Shown here: piece after piece, positions 48,239 to 61,712 of the stretch | Layout of the letters: each line of letters begins with the position of its first letter | How positions within the stretch are numbered: the first letter of the stretch is position 1 | Assembly (NCBI GenBank): GCA_947650365.1 | Contig: OX393550.1 | Location: 55,534,069 to 55,598,068, forward strand | Source of the DNA: Chamaelirium japonicum | Lineage: Eukaryota; Streptophyta; Magnoliopsida; Liliales; Melanthiaceae | Reading direction: 5' to 3' | DNA: 64,000 bases | Made by a program: the position numbers and the translations under genes | Notes under the pieces: model-generated | Databases searched by the model: none | What the model saw: the letters and a program-made list of their open reading frames with translations, nothing else | What the model was told of the DNA's origin: nothing

Positions 48239-48541
48239 TATTGAGATGATCATGCCTCACATGGTTTAGTCCCACATAAATCCGATTACTCTCCTCCTCA
48301 ATAGTTACCTTTTGGGGAGGAATTTGGGTCGTCACATGAAATCAAAGCTAGTACTTGCTTTAGGAGTTTCATCCGATTGTGCCCTTGCCACACGTGTCTC
48401 GCGTGAGGGGAGGTGTTGAGATGATCATACCTCACACGGTTTAGTCCCACATCGATAATGGAAGTAGGGATCCTTGTCATTATATACCGATTACTCCCCT
48501 CCTCAATAAGTATCTTTTGGGGAGGAACTTGGGTCATCACA
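48239..48541 (+). mobile_element. TRIM (terminal-repeat retrotransposon in miniature), 303 bp
   Basis: The 5' LTR is 48239-48336 (98 bp) and the 3' LTR 48414-48541 (128 bp); both contain TTGAGATGATCAT and TTTTGGGGAGGAA, and the first lacks about 30 bp. The exact target duplication GGGAG is at 48234-48238 and 48542-48546. Directly after the 5' LTR comes TGAAATCAAAGCT, a decayed version of the Met-tRNA primer site TGGTATCAGAGC. A purine tract GTGAGGGGAGG precedes the 3' LTR (TGTTGAG). The internal part is 77 bp and codes for nothing. Confidence 0.93.
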
Positions 48542-48546
48542 GGGAG

Positions 48547-48990
48547 CTCGTCAGTATAGCTATTTGAAGCATAGATATATAAATTCTTAGTTGTCATGTA
48601 TATACACATGTTTCAAGATTACAAATCTCTTTGAGAGGGGAGTATTGTGGGTTCAATTTATCATGTAAATTAAAAATTCTCAAAAACTGATAATTCTTGT
48701 TAAACGAGTTTATAGGCTTATCAGCATCAAAACTTATAAAAACAAATAAGTTTAGGATACTAAGTGATAGGTCCCTGACAAAAATATTGATTTGTAATAA
48801 ATCCCCTAGAAATCACATATTGCATTAGGACCCTCTCGAAATCTCGCCGATCCATAAAAAAAAAAAAAGAGAGAGACAACAATACTCAACTGAAGTTCAT
48901 CTAATTTACATTTCATGTCATCAATTGAACTCAAATGCTTTCTTGCATGAAAACAATTTGAAACCACTCCAAACCTGCGATTTAAAGTCA
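48547..48990. other. Intergenic sequence, nothing recognised
   Basis: A/T-rich, with TTGAGAGGGGAGTATTGTGG at about 48630, which looks like a purine tract next to an LTR, but no LTR was identified. Confidence 0.35.
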
Positions 48991-49390
48991 CAAAACAATC
49001 TAAAATTTTTTCTATATATTTTCATCAAGAGAAAACTTATTTTGTCAACCGAACAAATAGTTACTCTGTTTTACCGGATTGTTACTCTTTACGTGCGAGA
49101 TAGAATCGACTCAATTTCAAATAGTTAAATATTTTTTTTTTGTAAAAAAACAAAAATCATATTGTGATCAGGTGTACAAAAATATCATTTAACAAATAAT
49201 TACTATTTTTTATTGAATTGTTACTTTTTTATGTGCAAGATAGAATCGATCTTATTTCACAAAATTAAATGTATTTTTTCACAAAAAAATATCATATTGT
49301 GATCATATGTATATAATTATTATTTATAATAAGCTACAATCAATCTACAACTAATGCATGTTGTCATATGAAAATATTGATACTTTTTGC
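48991..49390 (+). repeat. Dispersed repeat, copy B
   Basis: Phrases such as CCGAACAAATAGTTACTCTG and GTTACTCTTTACGTGCGAGA are reverse complements of those in copy A (29760-30330). The module GTTACT...AGATAGAATCGA occurs twice inside this copy (about 49060-49110 and 49200-49255). Confidence 0.6.
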
Positions 49391-49395
49391 TATTG

Positions 49396-50880
49396 ATGGT
49401 GCCAAAAATGCCACGAGCTCGTCATCCATGTGGCAACAACAGGGGAGATCTCTTTTGTTCAGGGGTATGCCCTAGGCAATCTCGTGTGTCCAAAGAAGAA
49501 TCCCCCCCAAGATAAGTTCGGGATTCAAGGCTAAATCCGCTTTTTGGGTAAGCAGCATAGTGGCCAAGACAAGTCTTGGTCCTCGACGCCCACAAACAAC
49601 TCACACGCAGTTAGAATTAACAGAACAGCTCGCACGTAGCTCGGATAGAGATCGAACCGCACGCGATCAGCTCGCACGCGGAGAGATCGTCTCTTACTAA
49701 TAGGGGTCGCCAATCGCAAGACGCCTCACAACACACCGGACATACGTCGCCCCATGCCAGATCGTCCAACCAAAGCCTCTTGCAGTAGCGGATCACTACA
49801 TCCCTCGAACAGAGCAGCATCTTCCACGAGACCTCATTAATGAGGTACTGCGAGTCAAAGCTCTCGACGCAGCTCGCCAATTAAAAAGAGTATCCCGGTC
49901 GCTGCCAGAGCCCTTCGAAACCCCAACTCTAGCTCACTCGCAGAGAGATCGCCTAGACTGCACGCGATCAGCTCACACTTGGAGAGATCACCTCTTGCTA
50001 ACAGAAAGCCTAGAAGGATATCCACGAACGCCCATAGCTCGCCCTGACCGCACGAGATCGGCTCGCGCGCGGAAGAGGTCATCCTTGGCTGACGTCACAG
50101 CTCGCTGAAGAACTCGCCCTGACCATACGCGATCGGCTTGCGGGCAGAAGAGGTCGCCCCTGGCGTAGTTTGAAGAACGTACCTCTAAGAGGACTCAACA
50201 CCCACAGCTCGCTCAGGAGCTCACCCGATCATGTTACAACAAAAAAGTTCGCCTTCTTGCCCGCAAAAGGTCGCCTACAGTAAGACGGTACCAAATCGAC
50301 AGATGTCACCACCTCCGTGGAACTATGTGGACGATTGCGAGCCACATTCGCCGGCCAAGGTCAGTCTAGAGCACCCCAGACTAAAGTCTTCCAGAACGTC
50401 CACCTGGCCTAATCGCCACCGCCTGGTAGGCTAAAAGACAAAAGCCATTAAGGGCCTATGTGGGCTAGCACGTGAAGATATAAAAGATGCGAGAAAGAGT
50501 GGCCACATGTAAAACTCTGGCTGTCTGCGAAAAGTCTATAAAGGTACGATCATCGGCTCCAAAGTATAGGTTCGAAACTCAGAAACCCGTACATTTTCCT
50601 ACCTCTAAGCCTCCCCCCTTTCGAACCATCATTGACTTGAGCGTCGGAGGGTCTGCGCTCCTCACGGAGCCGACCGTTCTCACATTTTCCTTGCCTTGCA
50701 GGTCGACCACAAGGTTAGGCGCATGCCGCTCAACAGAGTTGACAAGTGAGAAGCTAGTTCTTCCAAATCTAAGGAGCGAGGCACAGTTTTATAATGCTCA
50801 ATATTTTTTAGTGAGGCCCACACTTAGGAGCGGTGGTAGGAGGTGCTTGGAGATGCTATTACACTTTATATATATGTAGG
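49396..50880 (+). mobile_element. Gypsy-type LTR, boundaries approximate
   Basis: It has a U3-like part with repeated GATCAGCTCGCAC.CGGAGAGATC and GCGGAAGAGGTC phrases (49640-50170), a TATA-like AGATATAAAAGATG at about 50477, and then CATTGACTTGAGCGTCGGAG GGTC at about 50630, a phrase I recall as common in Gypsy LTRs. The right end and target duplication are not resolved. There is no coding. Confidence 0.55.
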
Positions 50881-51428
50881 AATATAAAATCATCATTTAA
50901 CAAAAATTGTTTGTACTTTCACACGGCGGAAGGATCTCACGCTAACCAAAGCCCAACCACATGAACTTAATATTAACTATAAATTTTACCCCTCTTTTAA
51001 CGTTAAACGGAAAAACTTTTTAAGAACCTAGCACCAATTATCCGAATAACTTTTGTGAAACAAAGGATGTGTTTGGCATTGTTCCTGACTCATCCGCTGT
51101 GCCATATTTTAAACTCAACAGATGCTATTTGTTTCGATGGAATGAAGCACTTGGAAAACGAGAATTTATCACTCCGTCCGTTTCTATGCTAACCGGAATG
51201 CTGAACCATTGAATTACATTAAAAATAGTAATTGACAAAAATATCCTCTTCTGGATAAGGTTTAGGTGGAACAACAATTCCTCGTGCCAAACTCTTGCAA
51301 AATTCCTAAATATTCTGAATTCTCTAAACATAGGATTCCAATAGCTCAATAGTCCAGAATCGATTTTTAGGATCTTTTGAACTCAAAAAATAATCCGACT
51401 CCTACCCAAACAGCATGAGTATTGAAGT
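50881..51428. other. Intergenic sequence, nothing recognised
   Basis: A/T-rich with no gene, element end or repeat that I can support. Confidence 0.35.
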
Positions 51429-51904
51429 TAGGGGTGGCATTGGGTCGTGTCGGGTCGGGTCGGGTTCGTGTCGTGTCTAGTTTCAGGTTGTGTCCAAAAC
51501 CCCTAGACCCTGACCCGATCCGTTTAACTAATCGTGTCTAGATTCCAAATCCGTACCCAACCCGTTTATAAACGGGTAGACCCGATAACACCCGTTAGAC
51601 CCGTTTACCATACGGGTTTATTCAGTTGACCCGATCTAACATGATCCGACTCAACCCGACATTTTCCGATAGACCCGCTGATACTATATATTATAGTATC
51701 GGATTGCGAGTAGATCCGACCCGACCCGACATGACCCGGTGAATATTAAACGGGTCTTCCCGGATCTACCGTGTCCAGACCCTAAATCCGGACCCGACCC
51801 GTTTATTAAACGGGTCTATCGTGTCGACCCATTTACGACCCGAACCTGTTTAGCCTTGACTCAGACCGTCTAATTTCGTGTCGGGTCCGAAATTGCCAGC
51901 CCTA
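51429..51904 (+). mobile_element. hAT-type MITE, family TAGGGGTGGCAAT, copy 4
   Basis: It begins TAGGGGTGGCATTGGGTCG and ends AATTGCCAGCCCTA. Flanks ATTGAAGT (51421-51428) and ATTGAGGC (51905-51912) match at 6 of 8 bases, so this insertion is probably older. It has the same interior composition as copies 1-3. Confidence 0.75.
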
Positions 51905-53070
51905 ATTGAGGCCAACTGGTGGCGCAATCGTAAATCTTGCCAAGTGTAAGGTGAAGGTGAATTCGTGTCCTACAAAGTCCCTGCAAGGGATGCACGTGGG
52001 TTCATGGGAAATCGTGGCGGAAAGCGCGATCTCTCCAGCGAGGCCAGGTGCTGCTTGTTTACCCAAAAAGAAAATAAAGAACGAAGGCAAGGTGTTGTCG
52101 CGAGGAAGACAGGCGGCTCGAATCTCGGAGGCCACCATGAATTGAGTGGTCCCCCTATTGACACGTTGCGCCTCCTGATTCGTGCAGGCAACCAAACTCC
52201 CAGTCCGTCGCTGACAGGCGTGGCGGTCCCGATCACGGCCGTCCGACAGCTCAGAGTGGCCCCACCTCTCCGTCTCGGTCTCAGGGCCCCAACAACTCCA
52301 CATTGCTGTCAGCCACATTGGAGCAGTTTTTGCTGATTACGACCGGCTAGCGGCATTACACCACATACGCCACTGAGGGTAAAAAGGTAATTTAAATTTT
52401 TAAAGAAAATGACCTTTCGTAGCCTCTTCAAGTTCCACCTATATGGCACAATTCCACTGGTCAGTCGTAATTACCGGTCATCAAAGGCGGTTGTCAAATT
52501 TTTTCTCTTCCCCTTTTCTCTGCCGCATCCTCTGCACCCTATGATCACTGCTATCCATCGCACCATATCGCACTCAGTTCCAACCGGCAGTCAAAGAAAC
52601 GGCTATGATTGAACCAACGACATTGACTTGCATGGGTTTGGCACCTGATCAGTGTCTTCCTTTGGTGGTTGTGGTTGAGTGCGATGAACCGATCAGATAT
52701 GAGTGCAAACATGAGAGGCAGATGATAGGACATAGAAAGGGAACACATGATTTGGTTTCATTTTTGTTATCCGATTTTTTATTTTTTTTGACATCACCAG
52801 GTGTCCCAAAACCTTTCGGGCAATGGATCTAGCCACTTCGGACTCGGACTAATGTTCCTTCTAGGAATATACATTGACCCACTTGAAAGTTTTCCTACGT
52901 ACTCCTTGGTTGCTCGGGGGGGGGGGGGGGGGGAACCAAAGCATCAATTACTTACCAACCCCTCTATCCCCTAGTGGGTTGCTACCTGATTGATTCACTG
53001 CTGTAGACGCATAAAATTGCCTGTGCAAAGGTCAAGCCCGTACACAAGAACCCTAGGTCTGAACCCGACT
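51905..53070. other. Intergenic sequence with (G)18
   Basis: No gene is recognised. A phrase GGCTCGAATCTCGGAGGCC (52108-52126) resembles a tRNA B box, but no tRNA fold fits. A homopolymer of 18 G lies at 52916-52933. Confidence 0.35.
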
Positions 53071-53073
53071 AGG

Positions 53074-53237
53074 CGGTGGGACCTGCCAGCCCTACTTGGG
53101 GTCCGCAAAGACAACGGTGGGACCCGCTAGCCCTGCCTAAGGCCCACAAAGATGACGGTGGGACCTGCCAGCCCTACTTGGGGCCCACGAAGACGACGAT
53201 GGGACACGCCAGCTCTGCATGGGGCCCACACATACTA
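53074..53237. repeat. 41-bp tandem repeat, four copies
   Basis: Units start at 53074, 53115, 53156 and 53197, each CGGTGGGACCTGCCAGCCCT-like followed by GGGGCCCAC.AAGA.GA. The position fits the U3 part of the LTR. Confidence 0.92.
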
Positions 53238-53555
53238 TTTGGGGTATGGTAATTTCCCCCCGGGTATTTGCTAAAACCCTCGATATTCCCAAACCTCTAT
53301 AAATAACGGACCCGACAAATATTTCAAACAAGAATTCATTATTTCTAACTCCACTTTCTGTCTTCCAGAGCTCTTTGAGTCTTCTGGTGATCAAACTCCA
53401 GTCAAGCCTACTTCACCCTCTGTCTACTTATACAAATACTGTTCGGCCTGTCGAGAGTAGCTCTACTTCTTCAGAGTTAATAGATTCAAAGGTTGCGTCT
53501 TACCGCACGGAGACGTAGACTTCAACCAAACTTCGTCACCACATCCTGTGTCAAC

Positions 53556-54576
<1,021 letters not shown>

Positions 54577-55763
54577 TTTGTGTGACAACTAATTAAGTAC
54601 GCGATAGCTCAGTATCACACAGTGTACCATATCTCGAAGGTCTACACCTTCCTTTGACCATTGGAGGGGGACTGTATGATGGCCATAATCTCCTCCCATA
54701 GTTTGGCACCGTTTGTGGGATCCTTTCCTATCGACTTGTGACCTCCAGGCTAGCTTTCTAGCTCATTCGGTCAAGTAGCAACTACCGATTGCCTAAGCAA
54801 TCCATCTGTCTCCACCGCTATACCAAAATGGCAAAGACACAACCAGTGAACCAGTCGGAGGGAATCAACCTGCATCAAAACATTCCGCATCCTACGACCA
54901 GCTCAATGAGTCGTAGGTTTACGACAAGTCAGCACGCATAACAACAACCCGTTGTGAATTCGAGAAGTCGCCGGTCGGTTGATTGTGCCGCTTAGACTCA
55001 ACCGAGCAATCTCCTCATTCTGCCGATGCTACTACTCAACGCCCGGGGAAAGTGCACGCCTCACCTGTTACCGATTCTCAGACGATATATCAAGTTTTGA
55101 CGGATGACTTCCAGCTGCTCACCCTCATAAAGCAGATTGATGTTCTCACGACCGAGAGAGACTCCATCCTATAGATTGCAGTCGAGGCAGGAGTCAATCT
55201 CCCACGGTTAGCCACCGACATCAATGATGGAGCAGACGCTCGTCGATCAGTCGGCCTATCTCTCGCTCCTTCCTGATGATCCGTCACCGATACCCCATGA
55301 CGGGCCCTCGAACCCCTCTCGAGAGGGCCCTCACCAATTCCTCTTAGATCGACAATCTGAGAGCGTCTCGATGAGTCTGCTCATCGCTCTGAGCCACTCG
55401 GCTCTGGGGCATCCTTCGATCCCTACATCGTGAGGGATACTCAGAACGATGATTGCTACCCTAGAGTTCGACAACATCACAACAACGACCGAGCTCTGGT
55501 AGAGCATCAAACGGTGAGAGTGACTCCAACACCCTCTCTACCTTCTCTCCTTCCGAGACGCCTCTAGACCAACGTGGTGATCGTCAGAACAACCACACCT
55601 CCGAAGGGCCGCTTCACCAATAAATTCTCTAAGCCCCTTTCCCTCGAAGCTGGAGGACTCCTATTCTCCCTAAGATTAACTACCTGATGGGAGATCCAAC
55701 AATACACGTCTTTGCCTTTAAGCAGGCGTTGACGCCGTGTGACCATGACAATCAAGTTCTATG

Positions 55764-57700
55764 TGTTGGAATTGGATCCGCTTATCAGAGTCGCAGCGGA
55801 AGCAAAAGATAGATCTGAAGATCATACGGTTTATGTTTCACTACAACTAATTCTACAAAACAATCTACATGCAAATCTATGATCTTAGCATATGTGCGGA
55901 CACCCTAGAGGCATACTACGATCTACGGAAGATATGCATGCTTCTGGTTAGGTGTTTAGAATCATCATACCTTATGGATCTATGATCCGGAGAGAACGGA
56001 ATGATAATGAACCGCACGTGAATCGCAAGAGAAGCTGTCGGATGGCACCTTGTCCTTTACGATTTGAGGAATCCTCGAAGTCCTATTTCTGAGTGCAAGG
56101 ACTACGAGCCGACGGAGGAATTCGTTGCGAAGACGATGGCGAGCAGCGAGATCTCCTCCTTCCCTTTCTCTCTTCTTCCTTCCTCCTTCTTCTTCCTTCT
56201 TCATCTTTCTTCCTTGGCCGAAACCTCGAGAGGGAAAGAGGGAGAGGGGGTTAGGATTTTGGAGAAGGGAGAGGCTAGGGCCGGCCCCTCCCTTTCTATT
56301 CCTCTTACAGGGCCGGCCTCCTAGTGCTACAAGCAAGCTAGGGCCGGCCCCTAGTAGATAGGGATGAGAGGGGGTGATTTTTAGGGTTTCCACAAGCCTA
56401 TCGTGAAGCCTGGACAAAAACGCCCTTCACGAAAAGTGAAAAACTGAAAGAGAGATTGAGTGAGGTGCGCTACTCAGAATCGAGTTCCGTCAGCTCCTAT
56501 GAGCTTCTGGAATTATTCCGCTCATTCTAAGATCCATATTCAATATGTTCTAAGCCATATTTTAGTATTTACGAAAATACCACTACGGCCCCTAACACAT
56601 GTGAATTAAATTCTTAGGCTCCGGGTTTGCGCTCTATCGCGCTACTTCGCATCCAACGTATCCAACCAGGTCAGGGAACAATTTTTATACACAACGACAG
56701 GGTGGAACCTTCAGGGTTCTGGATCTCTAGCTCCAACCGGATCCCTGATTAACTGTTCCGGTGACACACTGAAAGTTTCGTTAATCAGCCCTAATCTGAT
56801 TAACCCGCGTAGCTACCCAGAGTGTGACGCGAGTTGAACTCTAGTGATCCTAAAATTATGTTACTCCCTCGTAACCCTGTTCTCTACTATACTCTAATAA
56901 TCCTTAGTCCCTCCTATTACTGGTGCCATGATACGACTTGGGCGGTGGGGAGCACCGTCAGATCCCGATCGATCATCTGACTAGGAATTGATGACTTGTC
57001 ATCTATAACACCACACACCTTCTGGTGCTATGCCTAGCATCCGGAACATCGTCAGTCATACTGACAACCACCAGGCCTGGGTTAACTGTGTAGACAGATT
57101 GACTCATCAAAAAGCATCCATCCAACACTGGACGTCGGATAACCTGTAGGGATTACATGTCACTCAAGCACCGGCCGGGTAACGCAACGTACCGTGGTAT
57201 TGGACTATGGAAGGTCCGCACACGTTGGCACATCAAAGCACCACATAACTGGTTGGCCCAATATACATGGTCCCTCAGGGTTAAGGATATATTATCTATA
57301 GTAGTAAGATGATTTATGCACCAGTGTCTGAATCACTGAACTGTGCACCATCTTGGTTCCTGTTCAACACGATCATCGTGCTTGGTCAAGTGAATGGAAA
57401 TCCCACGTTCCTATGGTGGAGACTTCACCACATCCTCTACCTGCCAATAACTTGTTCTCGGTGAAGCGAGCGGTATCACCTAAGTTGTGAACTAGTTCTA
57501 GGTCTACATACAACTGGTCCACTAGGTCTCCCAAGCATGGATCCATCATGCGCCTCAGTGGCCTACTGTGTTCCCTAGGGTCCTTTATTATATGTGTATT
57601 AACATATACCAAAGTAGTATTCTAATTAAAGCAATAACCAAAGTCATCTTTATTAATGTTAATACAGAAAATCCACGCTCAGGACACACGAGCTACAACA
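55764..57700 (-). repeat. 3' LTR of the Copia
   Basis: It begins TGTTGTAGCTCGTGTG on the minus strand at 57700, right after the purine tract AAGTGGGAGAT, and ends AATTCCAACA at 55764. The last 380 bp match the 5' LTR at 63619-64000. The open frames inside it are not genes. Confidence 0.92.
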
Positions 57701-58640
57701 ATCTCCCACTTGGCCTAGCGGGGAACAACAGTCTTAACTCCCATGGCATCCACGTGCTTCTCAAAAGCCTTGGTCGGTAACGCCTTTATGAAAGGGTCCA
57801 CCGTGTTATCTGCAGACACCACCTGAGTCACTGCAACCTCCCCTCGTTTCTGCAATTCCCGGATAATGTACTATTTTTGCTCGATATGCTTACTCTTCTG
57901 GTGATATCTTGGCTCCTTGGATTGTGCTACCACTCCACTATTGTCGTAGTAAAAGATAATAGGATTTTGAGCTCCTGGTACACATCCTAAGTCCGTGAGA
58001 AACTTCTTGAGCTACACCGTCTCCTTGGCTGCTTCGCATGCCGCAACGTATTCAGCCTCTGTCGTCAAATCTGCGATGCATCACTGCTTTACGCTCCTTC
58101 AACTGACAACTCATCCTCCTAATGAAAACACAAACCCTGACGTTGATCTCCTGGATTTCGGATCTGATGCAAAATCAAAATCCATATACCCACTCGGCAT
58201 CAGTTCCTGTGAAGAGTAAACTAACTCATAATCTCTCATCCTACGGAGATACTTGAGTATACTTTTCACAACAGTCCAGTGCCCTGGACCTGGATTTGAC
58301 TGATACCTGTCCATCATACCTACTGCATAGCATATATATGGTCTCATGCACTGCATGTCATACATCAGACTCCCTACAGTCGAAGCATAAGGTATCTTCT
58401 GCATTTCTGTCCTCTCCTCAGGAGTCTTAGGACCCTGATCCTTGGATAATTTCATTCCATGTCTGAATGGAACCAGTCCCTTCTTGGAGTTGTGCATACT
58501 AAATCTGATCAAGATAGTATCTATGTAGGCTGACTGTGATAGCGAGAGAGTCTTGTTTTGGTGATCTCAAGTTACCTTGATCCCCAGAACATAACTCGTT
58601 TCACCCAAGTCTTTCATGTCAAATTAAGATGATAACCACA
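57701..58640 (-). pseudogene. Copia RT C-terminus and RNase H
   Basis: Readable parts are KIPYASTVGSLMYDMQCMRP, DFASDPKSRRSTSGFVFSLG, TEAEYVAACEAAKETV, YYDNSGVVAQSKEPRYHQKS and KHIEQKYYIIRELQKRGEV, which form the RNase H domain. Single stops and frame changes interrupt it, for example near 58110. Confidence 0.85.
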
Positions 58641-59100
58641 CCTTCACTATAGGTAACGTTCCAACATCGTTTCCAATGAGCATGATATCATCCACGTAAA
58701 ATACCAGAAAACTACTGTAGTCTTATCGCTCCTTTTATAAACACACGGTTCATCCACGTTCTGTTCAAATCCATAAGATTGGATAGCCTGATCAAAACAC
58801 ATGTTCCAACTTCCGGATGCTTGCTTCAGTCCATAAATGGACCTTTGCAACTTGCACACCAGACTTTCCTGACCTTTTGCGACAAAGCCTGAAGGCTGGG
58901 ACATATAGATATCTTCTTCCAAATCCCCATTGAGGAATGCGGTCTTGACGTCCATTTGCCATATCTCCCAATCATAATGGGCTGCAATGGACAAGAGGAT
59001 CCAGATTGACTTAAGCATAGCCATTGGCGAAAAGGTTTCGTCATAGTCGATCCCTTCTCGCTGGGTATAACCCTTAGCGACTAGTCTAGCTTTTTAAGTC
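58641..59100 (-). pseudogene. Copia reverse transcriptase core
   Basis: The frame gives [40 protein letters not shown] and [20 protein letters not shown]. The catalytic YVDD codons exist in the DNA near 58690, but a shift upstream takes them out of frame. Confidence 0.88.
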
Positions 59101-59198
59101 TCAACAGTACCATCCGGACCTCTTTTTCTTTTGTACATCCACTTATGCCCAACAGGTTTATTGTTGTGAAGCGGTGTTACAAGTGTCCATACCGAGTT

Positions 59199-59669
59199 TT
59201 AGGACATCGATGTTAGTTCTGCCTCCATGGCTTTCTGCCATGCTGCATAATCAGAAGATATCATCGCTTTGTCATAATTCAGAGGATCATCCTCCTGAAA
59301 CTCTGGATCTACCAAAAAAGCTTCTCTAATGTATCTATCAGGAGCACTTGTGGTCCTCCCACTGCGATGAGCTTGCGATGGTTCCATAGGAGTCGATTCT
59401 ACAGTATCGTTTATCATAGTGGTATCGGCTCCCACTATGTTTTCTGTCTGTGTACTCCCATCAGTACCAAGCAATTCTTCAAGAACTACTTTACTGGTGG
59501 GCTTATAGTCTATTAAATAATCATGTTTCAGGAATACGACGTTCGTCGAGACGACAACCTTTCTATCCTCAGGATCATAAAATAAACCACCCTTTGTCCC
59601 TTTTGGATACCCAACGAACAGACATATCTTAGTCTTTGACTCTATCTTATCTCGCTTGTCCTTCCGCAT
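59199..59669 (-). pseudogene. Copia integrase C-terminus and start of RT
   Basis: KTKICLFVGYPKGTKGGLFY and VVVSTNVVFLKHDYLIDYKP are the typical Copia segment after the integrase core; AWQKAMEAELTSM begins the RT region. A stop follows directly. Confidence 0.85.
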
Positions 59670-59708
59670 ATGTGTTGGACAACCCTAAATCCTAAAGTGC
59701 TGCAGGCT

Positions 59709-61460
59709 TTACTTTCGCTTCAACCACAGCTCCCAAGGAGTTAGAGATACTGACTTTGATGGAACAAAGTTTAAAGTATATGCTGCCGTTTCTAGGACAT
59801 ATCCCCAAAAACTAGGTGGCAATATTGCATAACTTATCATAGTTCGAACCATGTCTAACAAAGTTCGATTTCTCCTCTCAAATATACCATTTTGTTGTGG
59901 TGTCCTTGGTGCAGTCAACTGGGATACGATCCCATGCTCACGTAGGTACCCAATAAATTCATCCGATAGGTATTTGCTTCCTCGATCCGATCGAAGAGAC
60001 TTGATACTCTTACCCGTCTGCTTTTCTACTTCAGCTCTGAACTCCTTGAACTTATCAAAGGATTCAGACTTCCACCGCATTAGGTATATGTATCCAAACC
60101 TCGAGTGATCATCCGTGAAGGTGATGAAATATTCGAAGCCTCCTATGACACGGATACTTATGGGCCCACATACATCAGTGTGTACCAACTCTAATACCTC
60201 CTGAGATCTGCTACCTTTGGCTCGGAAAGATCTTTTAGTCATCTTGCCTTCCAAGCAAGACTCACACGTTGGTAGGCTTTCTGAAATATCTGGACTTAAA
60301 AGTTCAACCTTAACCAACCTGTGAATCCTGTCTGAGGTTATATGTCCAAGTCTTAAATGCCAAAGGAGTGTTGGATTATCTGAGGGATTTTTCCTTTTAG
60401 ATGAATTAACCACATATGCTTCAGTTATGTTATCCTGCATATGATTGGAGTTAATTACATAGAGCCCATTCTGTGTCTTTCCCTTACAAACAAAGGAACC
60501 ATTCAATTTAATTGACATACCAGAAGCATCAAATAAAACTGAAAATCCTTTATTATTCAATAAGGAAACAGAAATTAAATTTTGTCTCAAGGACGATACA
60601 TAAAGTATGTCTCTAAGTAATAAACTTCTTCCATTAAGAAATTGCAAGACGACATCTTCAACTGCTTCAACCTTTGCCACGGCCTCAGTTTCCATGCTTA
60701 GGATTATCTCCCCATCATCCAGTTTTCTTGTCTCCTTGAACCCCTGTAAATTATTGCAAACATGGTTAATGGAACCAGAATCCACAATCCATGAAACTGG
60801 AGAACAATTAGAAATTACAAGGGATTCCACTATGTGGATTTGAGATATACCTGTCTCAGCCTTCTTGGGAGTCGCGCGACAGTCACCCTTCCAGTGCCCC
60901 TTCTTGCCACATCGGAAATATTTTTCTTTGGGCTTCGCCGGACAATCCTGTTTAGGAACCTGCGACTGCACCTGGCCCATCTTCACAGGCTTCTTAGACT
61001 TTATTTTCTGAAACTTGCCTTTGGCTTTCAAAGAAGACTTTCGCTCTACGTTTAGGGATTGGGCTTCTGCCTTTATCCCGTCCTCTGCCGCCTGTAGCGC
61101 CGCTAGGAGCTCTGCATTATACATTTCCAACCGGTTAAGGCTAAAGTTGGTAACGAAGCCCTCAAATGCTCCTGACAGAGACGCAAGAAAAATATCGGTC
61201 TGGATCTCTGCATCCAAGATGACATCGAAGGAACCAAGCTCATTCACATAGCCAAACAATTTCAGCATATGATCCCAAACTAAAGTCCCCTCTACCATCT
61301 TCGTGGACACCAATTTCTTGATGGTCAGGTAACGAGTTACCCGACTACGACCCTCGAACATTTCCTTTAAGTAGAGCATCATGTCTGAAGCGAAGGCCAT
61401 GTCTTCGACTTGCTTCTGAAGGACTGTCTGCAAGGATGCCACTATGTAGCACTTGCACAT
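59709..61460 (-). pseudogene. Copia gag-protease-integrase polyprotein, 583-codon open stretch
   Basis: The order is gag (DHMLKLFGYVNELGSFDVIL), zinc knuckle at about residues 180-195 with its first Cys replaced by Tyr (YFRCGKKGHWKGDC), protease (WIVDSGSINHVC, with catalytic DSG intact), pre-integrase HHCC (LLWHLRLGH ... CESCLEGK), and integrase core with LVHTDVCGP, FITFTDDHSRFGYIYL, LRSDRGSKYLSDEF and QQNGIFERRNRTLLDMV. The acidic catalytic residues look present. It is separated from the N-terminal gag frame by a stop at about 61480. Confidence 0.92.
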
Positions 61461-61484
61461 CTCATCAGCATCTAGCCAGTCTTT

Positions 61485-61712
61485 CTATTCCTTCAACTGA
61501 GCCTCAGTAGCACTTGGTCCCGGCATGGCCGGTTGAGGGGTACTTAGGGCAATTATGTATTTGCCAACCCTTAGGACGAGCATCAGGTTACGCTTCCAGT
61601 CCTCGTAGTTTGGTCCTGTAAGTTTGTTATCATTAAGGATGAAGGCAAGGGGGTCGAGCTTGGTCATGATTTCTGTAAACAATGGTTTAAAGCAAAAATT
61701 AGGGTCTACCAC
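61485..61712 (-). pseudogene. Copia gag N-terminus
   Basis: 75 codons containing DPLAFILNDNKLTGPNYEDW and KRNLMLVLRVGKYIIAL: the conserved start of Copia gag, ended by a stop 24 bases before the next frame. Confidence 0.85.

Noticed and set aside
52105..52130. tRNA gene or tRNA-derived SINE
   Set aside because: A B-box-like GGCTCGAATCTCGG is present, but no A box at the right spacing and no cloverleaf.
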